Source: Candidatus Schekmanbacteria bacterium (GTDB lineage: Bacteria; CSSED10-310; JACPHN01). Taken from it: 64,000 nucleotides of DNA. Numbering within the stretch: position 1 is the stretch's first letter; each line of letters starts with the position of its first letter. The translations under genes were made by a program, and so were the position numbers. Below are positions 26,504-35,645 of this stretch, in pieces. The stretch spans positions 24,828-88,827 of the forward strand of contig JACPHN010000150.1 in NCBI GenBank assembly GCA_016188575.1, in the 5' to 3' direction. The notes beneath the pieces are model-generated. The model saw only the letters and a list, made by a program, of their open reading frames with translations, searched no databases and was not told the origin of the DNA.

Positions 26504-27781
26504 ATGGCCGCTGTCGGCGCAGTGCTGTGCGCCTGTGGTGGCGCGAGGCCGGGACCGCCAGTGCCATTCCGACTGGTCTACACGGCGGGCACTCATGGCT
26601 ACGCCGAGCCGTGCGGCTGCTCAACGATGCAGACGGGTGGTCTGGCCCGGCGCGCGACGATTCTCGCCGAGTTGACGGGGCCGCGGATTCTTCTGGATGC
26701 CGGTGGCATCTTGCCGCCCGCCGAGCACCTGGCGTATGCCCTCAGGAAAAGCCAGACCTTGGCGTACTATGCGGCCGCGGGATATGACGTCGCTAGCCTG
26801 GCCGCGGACGATGCGGCGCAGGTCGAAGCGGCGGCCGAGCTTGCTCGTTCCGTGCCTCTGGTCTGTTTGGGGCGTGAGAGCCTCGGCGCCATTCCGGTGC
26901 CCGACTATCGCCTGGTGCGCCCGCAGGGAGCGGACAGGCCGGTGCTGGCCGTCTTCGGCTACGGGGTCACCAGCAGCGCGCTGTCCGCCGAGGCGCTCGC
27001 CCGGCGCCTCGACACCCAGATTCCCGCCGCCCGCTCGCAGGCCGCCGATGCGATCGTCGTGCTGGCCGACGCCACAGTGGCGGGAGAGCTGCCCGATCTG
27101 GGCGCCGAGCTGCGTGTCGGCGACCTCGTTTTGGCTTATGGCGGGGCCTCCGTGACGCTGCTGTCCGGCGTCGAGGTTGTCGGTGTGCCGCGCGATTTCG
27201 GCGATCGCGTGGGGGTGATCGCGGCCACACCCGTGACCCGCGCCGGCGGATCGTCGACGCTGCGCTGGTCTCCGCCACAGATCATTGCGCTCGGCGCCGA
27301 AGTAGCCGGGGATGAGGCGACGCGCGACCTGCTGGTGCGCACCGCCGACGCTGTTGTTCCCACCTTGCCCAAGCCGGCGGTGCTCGCCCGCCCCGCCGGC
27401 ATGGCCGGCTCGCCCGCGTGCGCGGGTTGCCACGCCTCCGCATTCGCTACCTGGAGCGCTTCCAAGCACGCCACCGCGTTCACGCCGCTGGTGGAGAAGG
27501 GCAAGAGCACCCGCCCCGACTGCGTTCCCTGCCACACTATCGGTTTCTCCCGCAGCCCCGTGCTCGGCTACGTTGCCGAGAATGTTCAGTGCGAGACCTG
27601 TCACGGTTTGGGCGCCGACCACGTCAGCTCCGGCGGCAAGACCCTGACGGTGCTGCGCGAGCCGCGAGCGCTGTGCGGAGGATGCCATGACAAGGCCGAG
27701 AGCCCCGAGTTCTATTTCCCCACTTATTGGCGCACGATCGAGCACGGTCGGGAAGCGCCGAAGGCCGCCGACGTCCCATGA
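26504..27781 (+). CDS. Tetraheme c-type cytochrome with UshA/metallophosphatase-like N-domain
   Basis: The start is uncertain: ATG 26504 gives a very short export signal (MAAVGAVLCAC), and GTG 26498 or an earlier codon may be used. A possible lipobox precedes the second Cys. The N-domain (to about residue 280) begins 'LVYTAGTHGYAEPCGC' with 'GGLARRATIL' and 'ILLDAGG', as in UshA-like domains fused to cytochromes. The C-terminus holds four heme motifs: CAGCH, CVPCH, CETCH and CGGCH, in a cytochrome c554-like arrangement. It is presumably periplasmic. It lies after the thioredoxin-fold lipoprotein and overlaps thiI by four bases. Confidence 0.8.
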   Translation: MAAVGAVLCACGGARPGPPVPFRLVYTAGTHGYAEPCGCSTMQTGGLARRATILAELTGPRILLDAGGILPPAEHLAYALRKSQTLAYYAAAGYDVASLAADDAAQVEAAAELARSVPLVCLGRESLGAIPVPDYRLVRPQGADRPVLAVFGYGVTSSALSAEALARRLDTQIPAARSQAADAIVVLADATVAGELPDLGAELRVGDLVLAYGGASVTLLSGVEVVGVPRDFGDRVGVIAATPVTRAGGSSTLRWSPPQIIALGAEVAGDEATRDLLVRTADAVVPTLPKPAVLARPAGMAGSPACAGCHASAFATWSASKHATAFTPLVEKGKSTRPDCVPCHTIGFSRSPVLGYVAENVQCETCHGLGADHVSSGGKTLTVLREPRALCGGCHDKAESPEFYFPTYWRTIEHGREAPKAADVP

Positions 27782-28950
27782 GATACGACAGCATCATCGT
27801 CCATTATCACGAAATCGCGCTCAAGCAGAACAACCGCCAGCGGTTCGAGGAGCAGCTCCGGCGCAACATCGAGAGCACGCTTGTCGGACTGGTCCGCGGG
27901 CCGGTTCGGCGCAAGCGGGGTAGTATCGAGGTCGTCTTGCGCGAGGAATCGCCCGTGGAGACGATCCTCGAGCGCTTGCAGTGGGTATTCGGGATTCGCT
28001 TTTTCGCGCCGGCGCTGCACGTCGATCCCGACATCGAACCGATCAAGGAGCGCGCCTGGGAGCTTGTGAAAGAGCGCCCCTTCAAGTCCTTTGGAGTGCG
28101 CACCCAGCGTACCAACAAGGCGTTTCCAATGAATTCGATGGAGATCAGCGGGGAGGTCGGCGCGCACATCAAGGAGCTCAGCGGTGCCGCCGTCAATCTC
28201 ACCAATCCGGACCTCTGGTGTAACATCCGCCTCGCGGAGAACCGCGCCGTAGTCTTCGCCGAGCGCGTGGAAGGGGCCGGCGGCTTGCCGGCGAAGTCGG
28301 GCGAGCTCGCCGCCAGCTTGCTCTCCTCCGGCATCGACTCCCCGGTCGCCGCCTATCGCATCATGCGGCGGGGCGAGCGGCTGATTTTCATCCACTTTCA
28401 CAGCTATCCCTACACTTCGAAGCGCTCCCAGGAAAACGTCGAGTCTCTCGTCAAGATTCTCGCGCGCCATCAAGGGGATTCACGCCTGTTCCTGGTGCCG
28501 CTCCTCGAGATCCAGAAGAAAATCGTGGAGCGCGCCGACCCGGCGCTCCGGGTGCTCCTGTATCGGCGCGCCATGGTGCGTCTGGCGGAACGTATCGCCA
28601 TACCGCTCGGCGCGGCGGCGCTGGTTACCGGCGAAAACGTGGGCCAGGTGGCGTCTCAGACGCTCAGCAACATCCGCGCCATCGATGACGTGGCCACACT
28701 GCCGATCCTGCGGCCCGTGGCTGGCGACGACAAGGAGCAGATCATCAATTCCGCCCGCCGCATCGGGACGTACGACATTTCCATCGAGCCGGACGACGAC
28801 TGCTGTTCGCTGTTCGTGCCCCGCCGGCCAGAGACTCGCGCCCGACTCGAGATTGTCCGGGCGGAAGAGGCGCAGGTGGGTCTCGATGCCGAGCTCGACC
28901 GCGCCTTGGCGGCCGTGGAGGAGCGCCTCGTGCCGTTCAGTCCGTCGTGA
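27778..28950 (+). CDS. thiI: tRNA 4-thiouridine synthase / thiamine sulfur carrier ThiI, short form
   Basis: ATG 27778 overlaps the preceding stop (ATGA). The 390-residue protein has an N-terminal ferredoxin-like and THUMP region (to about 165, 'RTQRTNKAFPMNSMEI'). A PP-loop ATPase domain follows, with 'SSGIDSPVAAY' binding ATP and 'GENVGQVASQTL'. The cysteine pair near the end of the core ('PDDDCCSLFVPRRPETRA') is typical. The C-terminal rhodanese domain of E. coli ThiI is absent, as in many bacteria. The enzyme thiolates uridine 8 of tRNA. Confidence 0.93.
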   Translation: MRYDSIIVHYHEIALKQNNRQRFEEQLRRNIESTLVGLVRGPVRRKRGSIEVVLREESPVETILERLQWVFGIRFFAPALHVDPDIEPIKERAWELVKERPFKSFGVRTQRTNKAFPMNSMEISGEVGAHIKELSGAAVNLTNPDLWCNIRLAENRAVVFAERVEGAGGLPAKSGELAASLLSSGIDSPVAAYRIMRRGERLIFIHFHSYPYTSKRSQENVESLVKILARHQGDSRLFLVPLLEIQKKIVERADPALRVLLYRRAMVRLAERIAIPLGAAALVTGENVGQVASQTLSNIRAIDDVATLPILRPVAGDDKEQIINSARRIGTYDISIEPDDDCCSLFVPRRPETRARLEIVRAEEAQVGLDAELDRALAAVEERLVPFSPS

Positions 28951-28993
28951 CGGAGGGGACCCGCCGGTGGCGGCACGGCGCTCGCGACCGCCC

Positions 28994-29830
28994 TCACCGC
29001 GCTTGCCGGCCGAGCGCGGCGAAGCTCACCAGCTCAATGTCGGGTGCCGCCAGCGCCGCCGCCACCCGCGCGTCCAGCAGCGCTCGCAAATCCGCCTCTC
29101 GCCACGGTTCGCCGCGGCCAGGGTGGCAAAGTATCTCCGTTGTCCATCCCGGCCGCAGCGCGCCCAGCAGCGAAATCAACGATTCCGCCGTGCGCTGGCC
29201 GTCAGTCGAAAACTCGTGTCGAAACGTACTGGGGTGCGCGACGCCGGCCCGGCGCACATGAGCTCTGAAGTACCACCCGAGCAGCCTGACGGGAAGCGCG
29301 GGAAAGCGGAAGCGCGCCGCGGCGGCTCGCGATCGCTCCCACCAATCATCCCCGAAGGGCAGCCGGATCGGTAGGCCGTACTCCGCTGCCAGGCGGATCG
29401 TCGCGCGAAATGCTGCCGGGCGAGCGTACGATATGGCGCAATGGTTGTCGAGATGGGTAGGTCGGTTCCCCGTGTCGGCGATGAAACGCTCGATCTGGGC
29501 TCTGAGCTCCGCGACGAGCGCCCGTTCGAGGTCAGAAGAGAGCCGCCTGAACAACACGCGGTCCGGAAGAAAACGCCCACCGCTGTCGACAAGCGGTGCC
29601 ACGCGATCCGGCGGCAGCACTGGACGGCCCTCGTTGCAGACCAGGTGTACGCCTGCGGCGATCTGTGGCCGCTGTCGCAGCAGTGCCGCGGCCTGCGGCC
29701 ATCCGGGCATGTTCGTCATGCACGAGACGCTCGAGATGGTTCCGGCACCGAGCGCCTCGCGGACGCCATCGTTGACAGCCTCCGCCATGCCGAAGTCATC
29801 AGCGTTGATGATCACCCGGCGCACGGTCAC
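28994..29830 (-). CDS. ChbG/HpnK (YdjC) family carbohydrate deacetylase
   Basis: I set the start at GTG 29830, since GGAGGAG lies 9 bases before it; the frame opens 6 codons earlier. The ~278-residue protein starts 'RRVIINADDFGMAEAVNDG', the family's metal-binding ADDFG, followed by the His in 'GVHLVCNEGRP' and by 'THLDNHCAIS'. The late 'EILCHPG' is also typical. Members remove N-acetyl groups from oligosaccharides or hopanoid glycolipids (HpnK). No hopanoid genes are in the window, so the substrate is open. It converges with thiI. Confidence 0.87.
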   Translation of the reverse strand: MTVRRVIINADDFGMAEAVNDGVREALGAGTISSVSCMTNMPGWPQAAALLRQRPQIAAGVHLVCNEGRPVLPPDRVAPLVDSGGRFLPDRVLFRRLSSDLERALVAELRAQIERFIADTGNRPTHLDNHCAISYARPAAFRATIRLAAEYGLPIRLPFGDDWWERSRAAAARFRFPALPVRLLGWYFRAHVRRAGVAHPSTFRHEFSTDGQRTAESLISLLGALRPGWTTEILCHPGRGEPWREADLRALLDARVAAALAAPDIELVSFAALGRQAR

Positions 29831-29915
29831 TCGGTCGCGCTCCTCCACCTTGACGCCTGATGCACATTGTCGGGCATGCGCACGCGTTGCGGCGCGATGA
29901 ATCGCGCCGCCCTCG

Positions 29916-31175
29916 TCAGCGGGCGCCCGCCGCCGTCGCTACCGGCGCCGTCGCGGAGCTCGGTTGCATCCGCGGAGTCGGGTCCGTCTTGGCCAGATAG
30001 GCCTCCGCCTCGTCCACGAAATCGGCGATCTTCGGAAACACCTCATCCGCCGCCCGCAGACCCATGACCATGTCGACGTGGCCATAGTCCGCGCTGAAAC
30101 CGTAGTTGCGGCCGAGCTGCAGATATCGCTTCAGCGGCGAGCGCAGCAGCTCAAATCCAGGCTCCACGTGAGTCGGCGGCGCCAGACCGTCGAGCGATCC
30201 GGCGACGATCAGCGCCGGGGTGGTGATCCGCTGTAGGTTTGCCCGAAAGTCAAAGCTATCGTCCACGTTCATCCATTGACCTGTCTTGAGCCACTTGATG
30301 AACTCCAGAGCGACACCGCGCGAGATATTATTGACCGCGTTTGCCGCTGCGTATTTTATCGTCTTTCGGTCCATGTTTTTTTTGTTCCAGATCAACAGGT
30401 CCCAGAACGTTTCACCCCAGGCGCTGAACGGTGCGATCATCTTGGTGCCTATGTTTCCGGGGACAAACGGCATGGTCTTGACTACAGTTTCGAAGGGGAC
30501 GATGAACTGCAGGACCTTGCTTTCGCGATCGATCGGACCTTTTTTCGTCGGCGATCCGAGGGTCACGACCCAGCCGAGAGGCGGTTCGGACGCCGGTGGC
30601 AGGGGCGCCTTCGCCGCCTGTTCGGGGCCCGCGGGGTAGGACGCCATGTAGGCGAGAATGATCATGCCGCCCATGCTGTGCCCGATCCAGTTGACGCGCG
30701 CCTTGCCCGTCGTGGTGCGGACGTAGTCGATCGCGGCCGGAACGTCGTACTGGACATAGGTGTCGAAGCTCCAGTCGTAGTCCTTGCCACCGAACGCCTC
30801 CGGCCACTCGCTTTCGCCGGCCCCGCGCAGCTCCAGCAGCCAGACGTCGTGACCGCGCCGGCTGAGGAACACGGGCAGGCTGTTCTCGGCGTCGACGCCC
30901 CAGTTGAAACGGTTGGACGAGATGCCGTGACAGAAGATGATTGGATCGCCGGCCGGCGCCGTGCCGGTGACGGGGTAGCGATGCAGCGCCAGTTTCCAGC
31001 CATCGCTGGTCTGCGCCTTGTGGACCACGGGAGCCGTGTTCTTGACGGACTCCATGCGGTACAGACAACCCGTGTTGGCGGCAACAAGAGAGAGCGCCAG
31101 TAGCGAGAGGATCAGGGAAGGGCCAAGTCTGGCGCGGTGCTGGCCACGCGCCTGCAGGTTCGGGGAACGGTCCAT
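29916..31175 (-). CDS. Alpha/beta hydrolase, lipid-anchored lipase/esterase-like
   Basis: The start is ATG 31175 (MDRSPNLQ), with AGGAGG 6 bases upstream. The 419-residue protein has a lipoprotein signal with Cys near residue 37 (VAANTGC). The hydrolase core shows the oxyanion motif 'IIFCHGISSN', the nucleophile elbow 'IGHSMGG', a late Asp in 'VAGSLDGLAPP' and the catalytic His in 'ADYGHVDMV'. A cap region of about 100 residues sits between elbow and Asp. Its shape recalls lysosomal-acid-lipase or polyhydroxyalkanoate-depolymerase-type enzymes, but the substrate is unknown. Confidence 0.85.
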   Translation of the reverse strand: MDRSPNLQARGQHRARLGPSLILSLLALSLVAANTGCLYRMESVKNTAPVVHKAQTSDGWKLALHRYPVTGTAPAGDPIIFCHGISSNRFNWGVDAENSLPVFLSRRGHDVWLLELRGAGESEWPEAFGGKDYDWSFDTYVQYDVPAAIDYVRTTTGKARVNWIGHSMGGMIILAYMASYPAGPEQAAKAPLPPASEPPLGWVVTLGSPTKKGPIDRESKVLQFIVPFETVVKTMPFVPGNIGTKMIAPFSAWGETFWDLLIWNKKNMDRKTIKYAAANAVNNISRGVALEFIKWLKTGQWMNVDDSFDFRANLQRITTPALIVAGSLDGLAPPTHVEPGFELLRSPLKRYLQLGRNYGFSADYGHVDMVMGLRAADEVFPKIADFVDEAEAYLAKTDPTPRMQPSSATAPVATAAGAR

Positions 31176-31410
31176 GAGCAACCTCCTGAGCGGAATTGAC
31201 GCCGTGCATCATAGCTCGACGTGCGAACGACCGCACGTTATCCTAGTTCGCAATCGGGGCACCGTGCTATACTCACGAGAGATGCCTGCGCGCTCATGAC
31301 CACGCCGGCAAGAGAAGAGAGGAAGCGGGGGGTGGCAGGGAGCGCATGCGAGCCTGGATTCGTGGGACAACTCGTCATGAGCTCGAGCGAACCGCTTCCA
31401 TCCTGGACTG

Positions 31411-32529
31411 ATGACCATGATAGTCGATGCAAAGGCAAAGCTGGCGCGGTTACTCATCCATTACGGCGCCGAGGTGCACAAAGGCGATTTGGTCAGCCTG
31501 CAAAGCGAGATCGCCGGGTCGCCGCTCATCCGCGAGTTGTATCGCGAGACCGTGCGCGTCGGTGCGTACCCCGTCTGCCGGCTGTCGCTGCCCGATCAGC
31601 AGGAGATCTTCCTACGAGAAGCGCCGGAAGAGCTGCTGCGGCACTGCCCGGAGTACCTGCTGCGCGAGGTGCGCTCCTTCGATGTCAGCATTCGCATCCT
31701 CGCCAAGGAGAACACGCAGCAATTGGCGGGAGTGGACCCGGAGCGCGAGGCGATTCACCGCCAGGCGCTGAGCTCGGTAAATGACGCGTTCTGGAAGCGG
31801 ATGGCGCCCAACGCCGAGCATCCGTTGCGCTGGGCCATCAGCCTTTACCCCACCAACGCCGTGGCGCAGGATGCCGGAATGTCGCTGTCCGGCTTCTACG
31901 ACTTCGTCTGGCGCGCGTGTTTCGTCGACCAGGATGACCCCGTGGCCGCCTGGGTCGAGCTCGGCCGGCAGCAACGCGAGCTCATCGATCGTATCAAGGG
32001 GGGGCGCAAGCTGCGGATCGTCGGCGACGGCACGGACCTCGTCGTCAGCATCGATGGTCGCCGTTGGGTCAACGACGATGGCCGCAAGAACATGCCGGGA
32101 GGCGAGATTTTTACCTCTCCGGTGGAGAGCTCCGCCAATGGCCGCATTCGCTTCACGCCTCCCGCGAGCATGTTTGGCCGGCGCGTCGAAGGCGTTGACC
32201 TGGAGTTCCGCGACGGCCGCGTCGAAAAACACTCCGCGCGATATGAAGAGGCGTTTCTCGGGCAGATGCTGGCGCTCGATGCCGGTGCGCGCTACGTCGG
32301 CGAGATCGCCTTCGGGAATAATCCGAACATCAACCAGTTCACGGGTAATGTCCTGTTCGATGAAAAGGTGGCCGGGACCATGCACCTGGCGATCGGCGCG
32401 AGCATCCCGGAATGTGGCGGCAAGAACCAGTCGCTGCTGCACTGGGACATGGTTTGCGACCTGCGCTCAGGCGGTGAGGTCTATGTCGACGGGGAGCTGT
32501 TTCAGCGGGACGGGGCGTTCGTCACCTGA
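31411..32529 (+). CDS. Aminopeptidase, peptidase family M29
   Basis: The 372-residue protein matches the thermophilic aminopeptidase family (AmpS/AmpT/PepS). 'GTDLVVSIDGRRWVNDDGR' precedes 'NMPGGEIFTSPVE', where Glu ligates metal, followed by 'HLAIGASIPECGGKN' and 'HWDMVCDL' with the late metal ligands. Enzymes of this family are cytoplasmic two-metal exopeptidases. Two ATG codons (31411 and 31417) are possible, and neither has a strong ribosome site. It lies 57 bases before prkA and is probably co-transcribed with it. Confidence 0.9.
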   Translation: MTMIVDAKAKLARLLIHYGAEVHKGDLVSLQSEIAGSPLIRELYRETVRVGAYPVCRLSLPDQQEIFLREAPEELLRHCPEYLLREVRSFDVSIRILAKENTQQLAGVDPEREAIHRQALSSVNDAFWKRMAPNAEHPLRWAISLYPTNAVAQDAGMSLSGFYDFVWRACFVDQDDPVAAWVELGRQQRELIDRIKGGRKLRIVGDGTDLVVSIDGRRWVNDDGRKNMPGGEIFTSPVESSANGRIRFTPPASMFGRRVEGVDLEFRDGRVEKHSARYEEAFLGQMLALDAGARYVGEIAFGNNPNINQFTGNVLFDEKVAGTMHLAIGASIPECGGKNQSLLHWDMVCDLRSGGEVYVDGELFQRDGAFVT

Positions 32530-32586
32530 TAATCCGGCCGCGGCGCGGCCGCCGCAACCGCCACTGCCGGCCCCACGGAGGACGTC

Positions 32587-34845
32587 ATGAGCCAGGCGCG
32601 AAAGTTTCTCGAAGATGCGGCCCACACGGTCCACGAGTCGTTCGTCGCGGATCGCACCATTCTCTCATTCGACGAGTACCTGGAGCTGCTGTGGAACGAC
32701 CCGGTGCGCCAACTGCGCGACTCCGCCTGCTACCTTCGCGACGTTTTCGATTTCGGTGGCACTGAGCAGGTCCGCACGCCGCTCGGCGAGCACCGCAGGT
32801 TTTGCCTGTTTGACGCTGCCACCGACGGCGATGCCGTCCCCCTGTTTGGTCAGGAGGGCGCCCAGGAGGCGGCCTACCGCCACCTGAACGGCTTCGTGCA
32901 GCTTGGCCGCGTCAATCGCCTGATCCTGCTCCACGGCCCGAATGGCTCGGGCAAGTCCACACTGGTCAACCTCCTGGTGCGTGCCATGGAAAACTACTCG
33001 CACACGCCGGAAGGCGCACTTTATCGATTTCACTGGATCTTGCCGAACGAGCGGCGCATGCGTTCCGGCATCGGTTTCGGCCAGCGAGGCCGCAACGACA
33101 GCGCGGAGTCTGCCGAAGTCGTTCTGGGTATCCACTCCTATGCGCGTATGCGCGGCGAAGAGCTCGATGCGCGGATCCGCTGCGATATGAAGGATCACCC
33201 CTTGCTGCTGCTGCGGCCCGAGGAACGGCAGCACCTGGTCGCGGAGCTCAAGGGGGCCGAGCGCCTTCCCGAGGATTTCGAGCTCCCCAACTATCTCGCT
33301 CGCGGTGATTTGTGTCACAAGTGCCGTGAGATCCACGACGCGCTGCTGGCCACCTACGACGGCGACTATCTCCAGGTGCTCGCGCACGCCCAGGTGGAGC
33401 GCTTCTACATCAGCCGGCGCTATCGCCGCGGGGCAGTGACCGTCGAGCCTCAGCTCGGTGTCGACGCGGACGTTCGGCAGGTCACCGCCGACCAATCTCT
33501 GCACCGACTGCCGGCCCCGCTGTCGCATACGCCTCTGCTCGAGGTGCTCGGCGATCTCGTCGATGCGAATCGTGGGATCATTGAGTTTTCCGACATTCTC
33601 AAGCGGCCCCCGCAGTCCTACAAGTACCTTCTGACCAGCATCGAAACCCAGCGCGTCAATCTGGGCGCGTGCCTGGTCTACCTCGATATGGTGCTGGTCG
33701 CCTCCACCAACGATGCACAGCTCTTCGAGTTCAAGGCGTCGCCTGAGTTCGCGTCGTTCAAAGGGCGAATGGAGCTCGTGCGCGTGCCATATTTGCTGCG
33801 CTGCGGCGACGAACGACGCCTTTACGAAAAGCAGCTTGAGCCCGCAGCCCTGCGCAAACACCTCTCGCCGAACGTCGGCCGCGTCGCCGCACTGTGGGCG
33901 GTGCTCACACGGATGCGCAAACCCGAAAAAGACGCCTTTACGCCCGACGTGCGCACGCTCGTCGATGGCCTGACGCCGCTGGAGAAGGCCCGGCTCTACG
34001 ATCGGGGCGAGACGCCTAGGCGGCTGTCATCGGGCCAGGCGAAGCTGTTGTTAGCGAACTTGCGGACCGTCCACGATGAGGGCGTTCAGCGCCTCGACTA
34101 TGAGGGCGCCATCGGCGCGTCGGCGCGCGAAATGTCCACCGTCTTGCTCGCCGCCGCGCAGTCCGCCGAGCATAGCTGCGTCAGCGTTCCCGCGCTGCTC
34201 AAGGAGCTCGAGCGCCTCGTGCAGGACCGCACGCTGTTTCCGTTTTTGCGCCAGGAGGTGCTCGGGAGCTATTACGACAACGCGAAGTTCATCGACCTCG
34301 CCCGCCAGGAGTGGCTCGACATCGTCGACGAGGAAGTGCGCACCAGCTCGGGATTGGTGGAAGACGCGCAGCACATCGAGCTGCTTCACCGCTACCTGCG
34401 CCAGGTCTCGGCGTGGCTCAAGAAGGACAAGATCCTCGATACGGTCACCGGCCAGCTCATACCTCCTGACGAGGCGTTCATGAAGCGCGTGGAGAGCGCT
34501 GTTGCTCCCCAGGGCGAGGACGTCAAGGACGTGCGACAGTCGCTGGTGTCGCGGGTCGCCAACTTCTCCGTGTCCCACCCCGGTGCGGTGCTTGACCTCG
34601 AGCAGGTGTTTGCTGCCGAGCTCACGCGCCTCAAGAGCGACTTCTACGAGCAGCACAAGAAGCGGCTAGCGAGGCTTCTGAAGTCGTTTCTCGAGCTCAC
34701 CTCGGATCCGGACAAGGAGCTGTCCACGCCCGAGCTTCGGGAGGCGGCCCGCTTCCGCGAGACGTTTCTTTCCGCCAGAGGCTACTGCCGGTCCTGCGGC
34801 GCCGAGGCCGTGGGCTATCTACTGCGGCACCGCTACGAAGCTTGA
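32587..34845 (+). CDS. prkA: PrkA family serine protein kinase (AAA+ type)
   Basis: GGAGG lies 6 bases before ATG. The 752-residue protein has an N-terminal AAA+ domain with Walker A 'GPNGSGKS' (117-124) and the arginine-rich 'RRYRRGAVTVEPQLGVDADV'-type segment. 'RGIIEFSDILKRP' and 'ASTNDAQLFEF' match the Walker B/sensor region. The C-terminal kinase-like domain ends with 'GYCRSCGAEAVGYLL', a Cys pair seen in several PrkA relatives. PrkA/YeaG acts in stress and stationary-phase control. It is longer than the ~640-residue Bacillus and E. coli proteins. The usual YeaH and SpoVR partners are absent. Confidence 0.9.
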   Translation: MSQARKFLEDAAHTVHESFVADRTILSFDEYLELLWNDPVRQLRDSACYLRDVFDFGGTEQVRTPLGEHRRFCLFDAATDGDAVPLFGQEGAQEAAYRHLNGFVQLGRVNRLILLHGPNGSGKSTLVNLLVRAMENYSHTPEGALYRFHWILPNERRMRSGIGFGQRGRNDSAESAEVVLGIHSYARMRGEELDARIRCDMKDHPLLLLRPEERQHLVAELKGAERLPEDFELPNYLARGDLCHKCREIHDALLATYDGDYLQVLAHAQVERFYISRRYRRGAVTVEPQLGVDADVRQVTADQSLHRLPAPLSHTPLLEVLGDLVDANRGIIEFSDILKRPPQSYKYLLTSIETQRVNLGACLVYLDMVLVASTNDAQLFEFKASPEFASFKGRMELVRVPYLLRCGDERRLYEKQLEPAALRKHLSPNVGRVAALWAVLTRMRKPEKDAFTPDVRTLVDGLTPLEKARLYDRGETPRRLSSGQAKLLLANLRTVHDEGVQRLDYEGAIGASAREMSTVLLAAAQSAEHSCVSVPALLKELERLVQDRTLFPFLRQEVLGSYYDNAKFIDLARQEWLDIVDEEVRTSSGLVEDAQHIELLHRYLRQVSAWLKKDKILDTVTGQLIPPDEAFMKRVESAVAPQGEDVKDVRQSLVSRVANFSVSHPGAVLDLEQVFAAELTRLKSDFYEQHKKRLARLLKSFLELTSDPDKELSTPELREAARFRETFLSARGYCRSCGAEAVGYLLRHRYEA

Positions 34846-35047
34846 CGGTGCCGCGGCCTTCCGAGGGTCCGGCGACACGAGTTCGTCTGCCCGGACCGGG
34901 GTCGTTGCGCGTGGTATCGCGTCGGGGAACGCGCTTGCGCCGGGCGGGGTTCGGTGATAGGCGTCATCTGGCACGAGAGTGCGTTCGCCGGTCAACGCCG
35001 ACGCCGATGCTTGAGCTGCTCGCTGAGCGTACACGACGGAGGTACGG

Positions 35048-35437
35048 ATGAGGTTTGCGATTCGGCGCGATTCGCTGCTGAAGCCGCTTTTGGTCGTATT
35101 CGGCGCAGTCGGGGCCAGGTCATTCGTCGAGATGACGGGTGAGGGCTTGCGTTGTCGCTTCGGTTTCCTCTTCGACGAGATGATTCCTTACAGCGAGATT
35201 GTCGCGGTGGAAAGGGACAATTGGCCCTGGTATGGTGGCGCCGGCTGGCGCATGAACTTTGTTGGGACGGTTGCGCTTATCGGTTCCTTTAGGGGTATCG
35301 TGCGGATCGACATGCGTCGGGGGAGACGGGCGCGGCTATTCTTCCGGGTGGCGTGTCGACATCTTTTCGTGTCCTTGGAAAGGCCGGACGACTTCGTCGG
35401 AGAGTTGTCGCGCCGCAGTGAGCTTCCGCGCGCCTGA
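35048..35437 (+). CDS. Hypothetical protein with PH-like character (129 aa)
   Basis: GGAGG lies 5 bases before ATG, and coding-like residues fill the frame. The protein has no signal peptide. Alternating strands ('GLRCRFGFLFDEMIPYSEIVAVE', 'FRGIVRIDMRRGRRARLFF') end with a short helix ('RPDDFVGEL'), a pattern like bacterial PH-domain proteins. I do not recognise a specific family. It stands alone between prkA and the REC-kinase. Confidence 0.55.
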   Translation: MRFAIRRDSLLKPLLVVFGAVGARSFVEMTGEGLRCRFGFLFDEMIPYSEIVAVERDNWPWYGGAGWRMNFVGTVALIGSFRGIVRIDMRRGRRARLFFRVACRHLFVSLERPDDFVGELSRRSELPRA

Positions 35438-35645
35438 ATCGCTCCGCGCCGCGGCGTCGAATGCAAAATACAGGTGCGGGCGCGGGGTTTGCGCGGCCGC
35501 GGCAAGTGCGTTAGAGTCACGCGAAGGTGCCTAGCTCGGCGGTGCCCAACGCCTGGGTCATCGAGTACCGACCGGGAGCGGGCGTTGCTGCCGGTACCTG
35601 GGTGGCGGGTACGGGCGGACGACGCGAAGGAAGGTCGAGTCACAC

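Noticed and set aside
30150..30170. CACGTG in CTCCACGTGAGT as a second parS
   Set aside because: Inside the hydrolase gene, and the outer arms do not match GTTNCACGTGNAAC.
34846..35047. 71-codon minus-strand frame downstream of prkA
   Set aside because: Low-complexity Ala/Pro content, no ribosome site, overlaps the prkA end.
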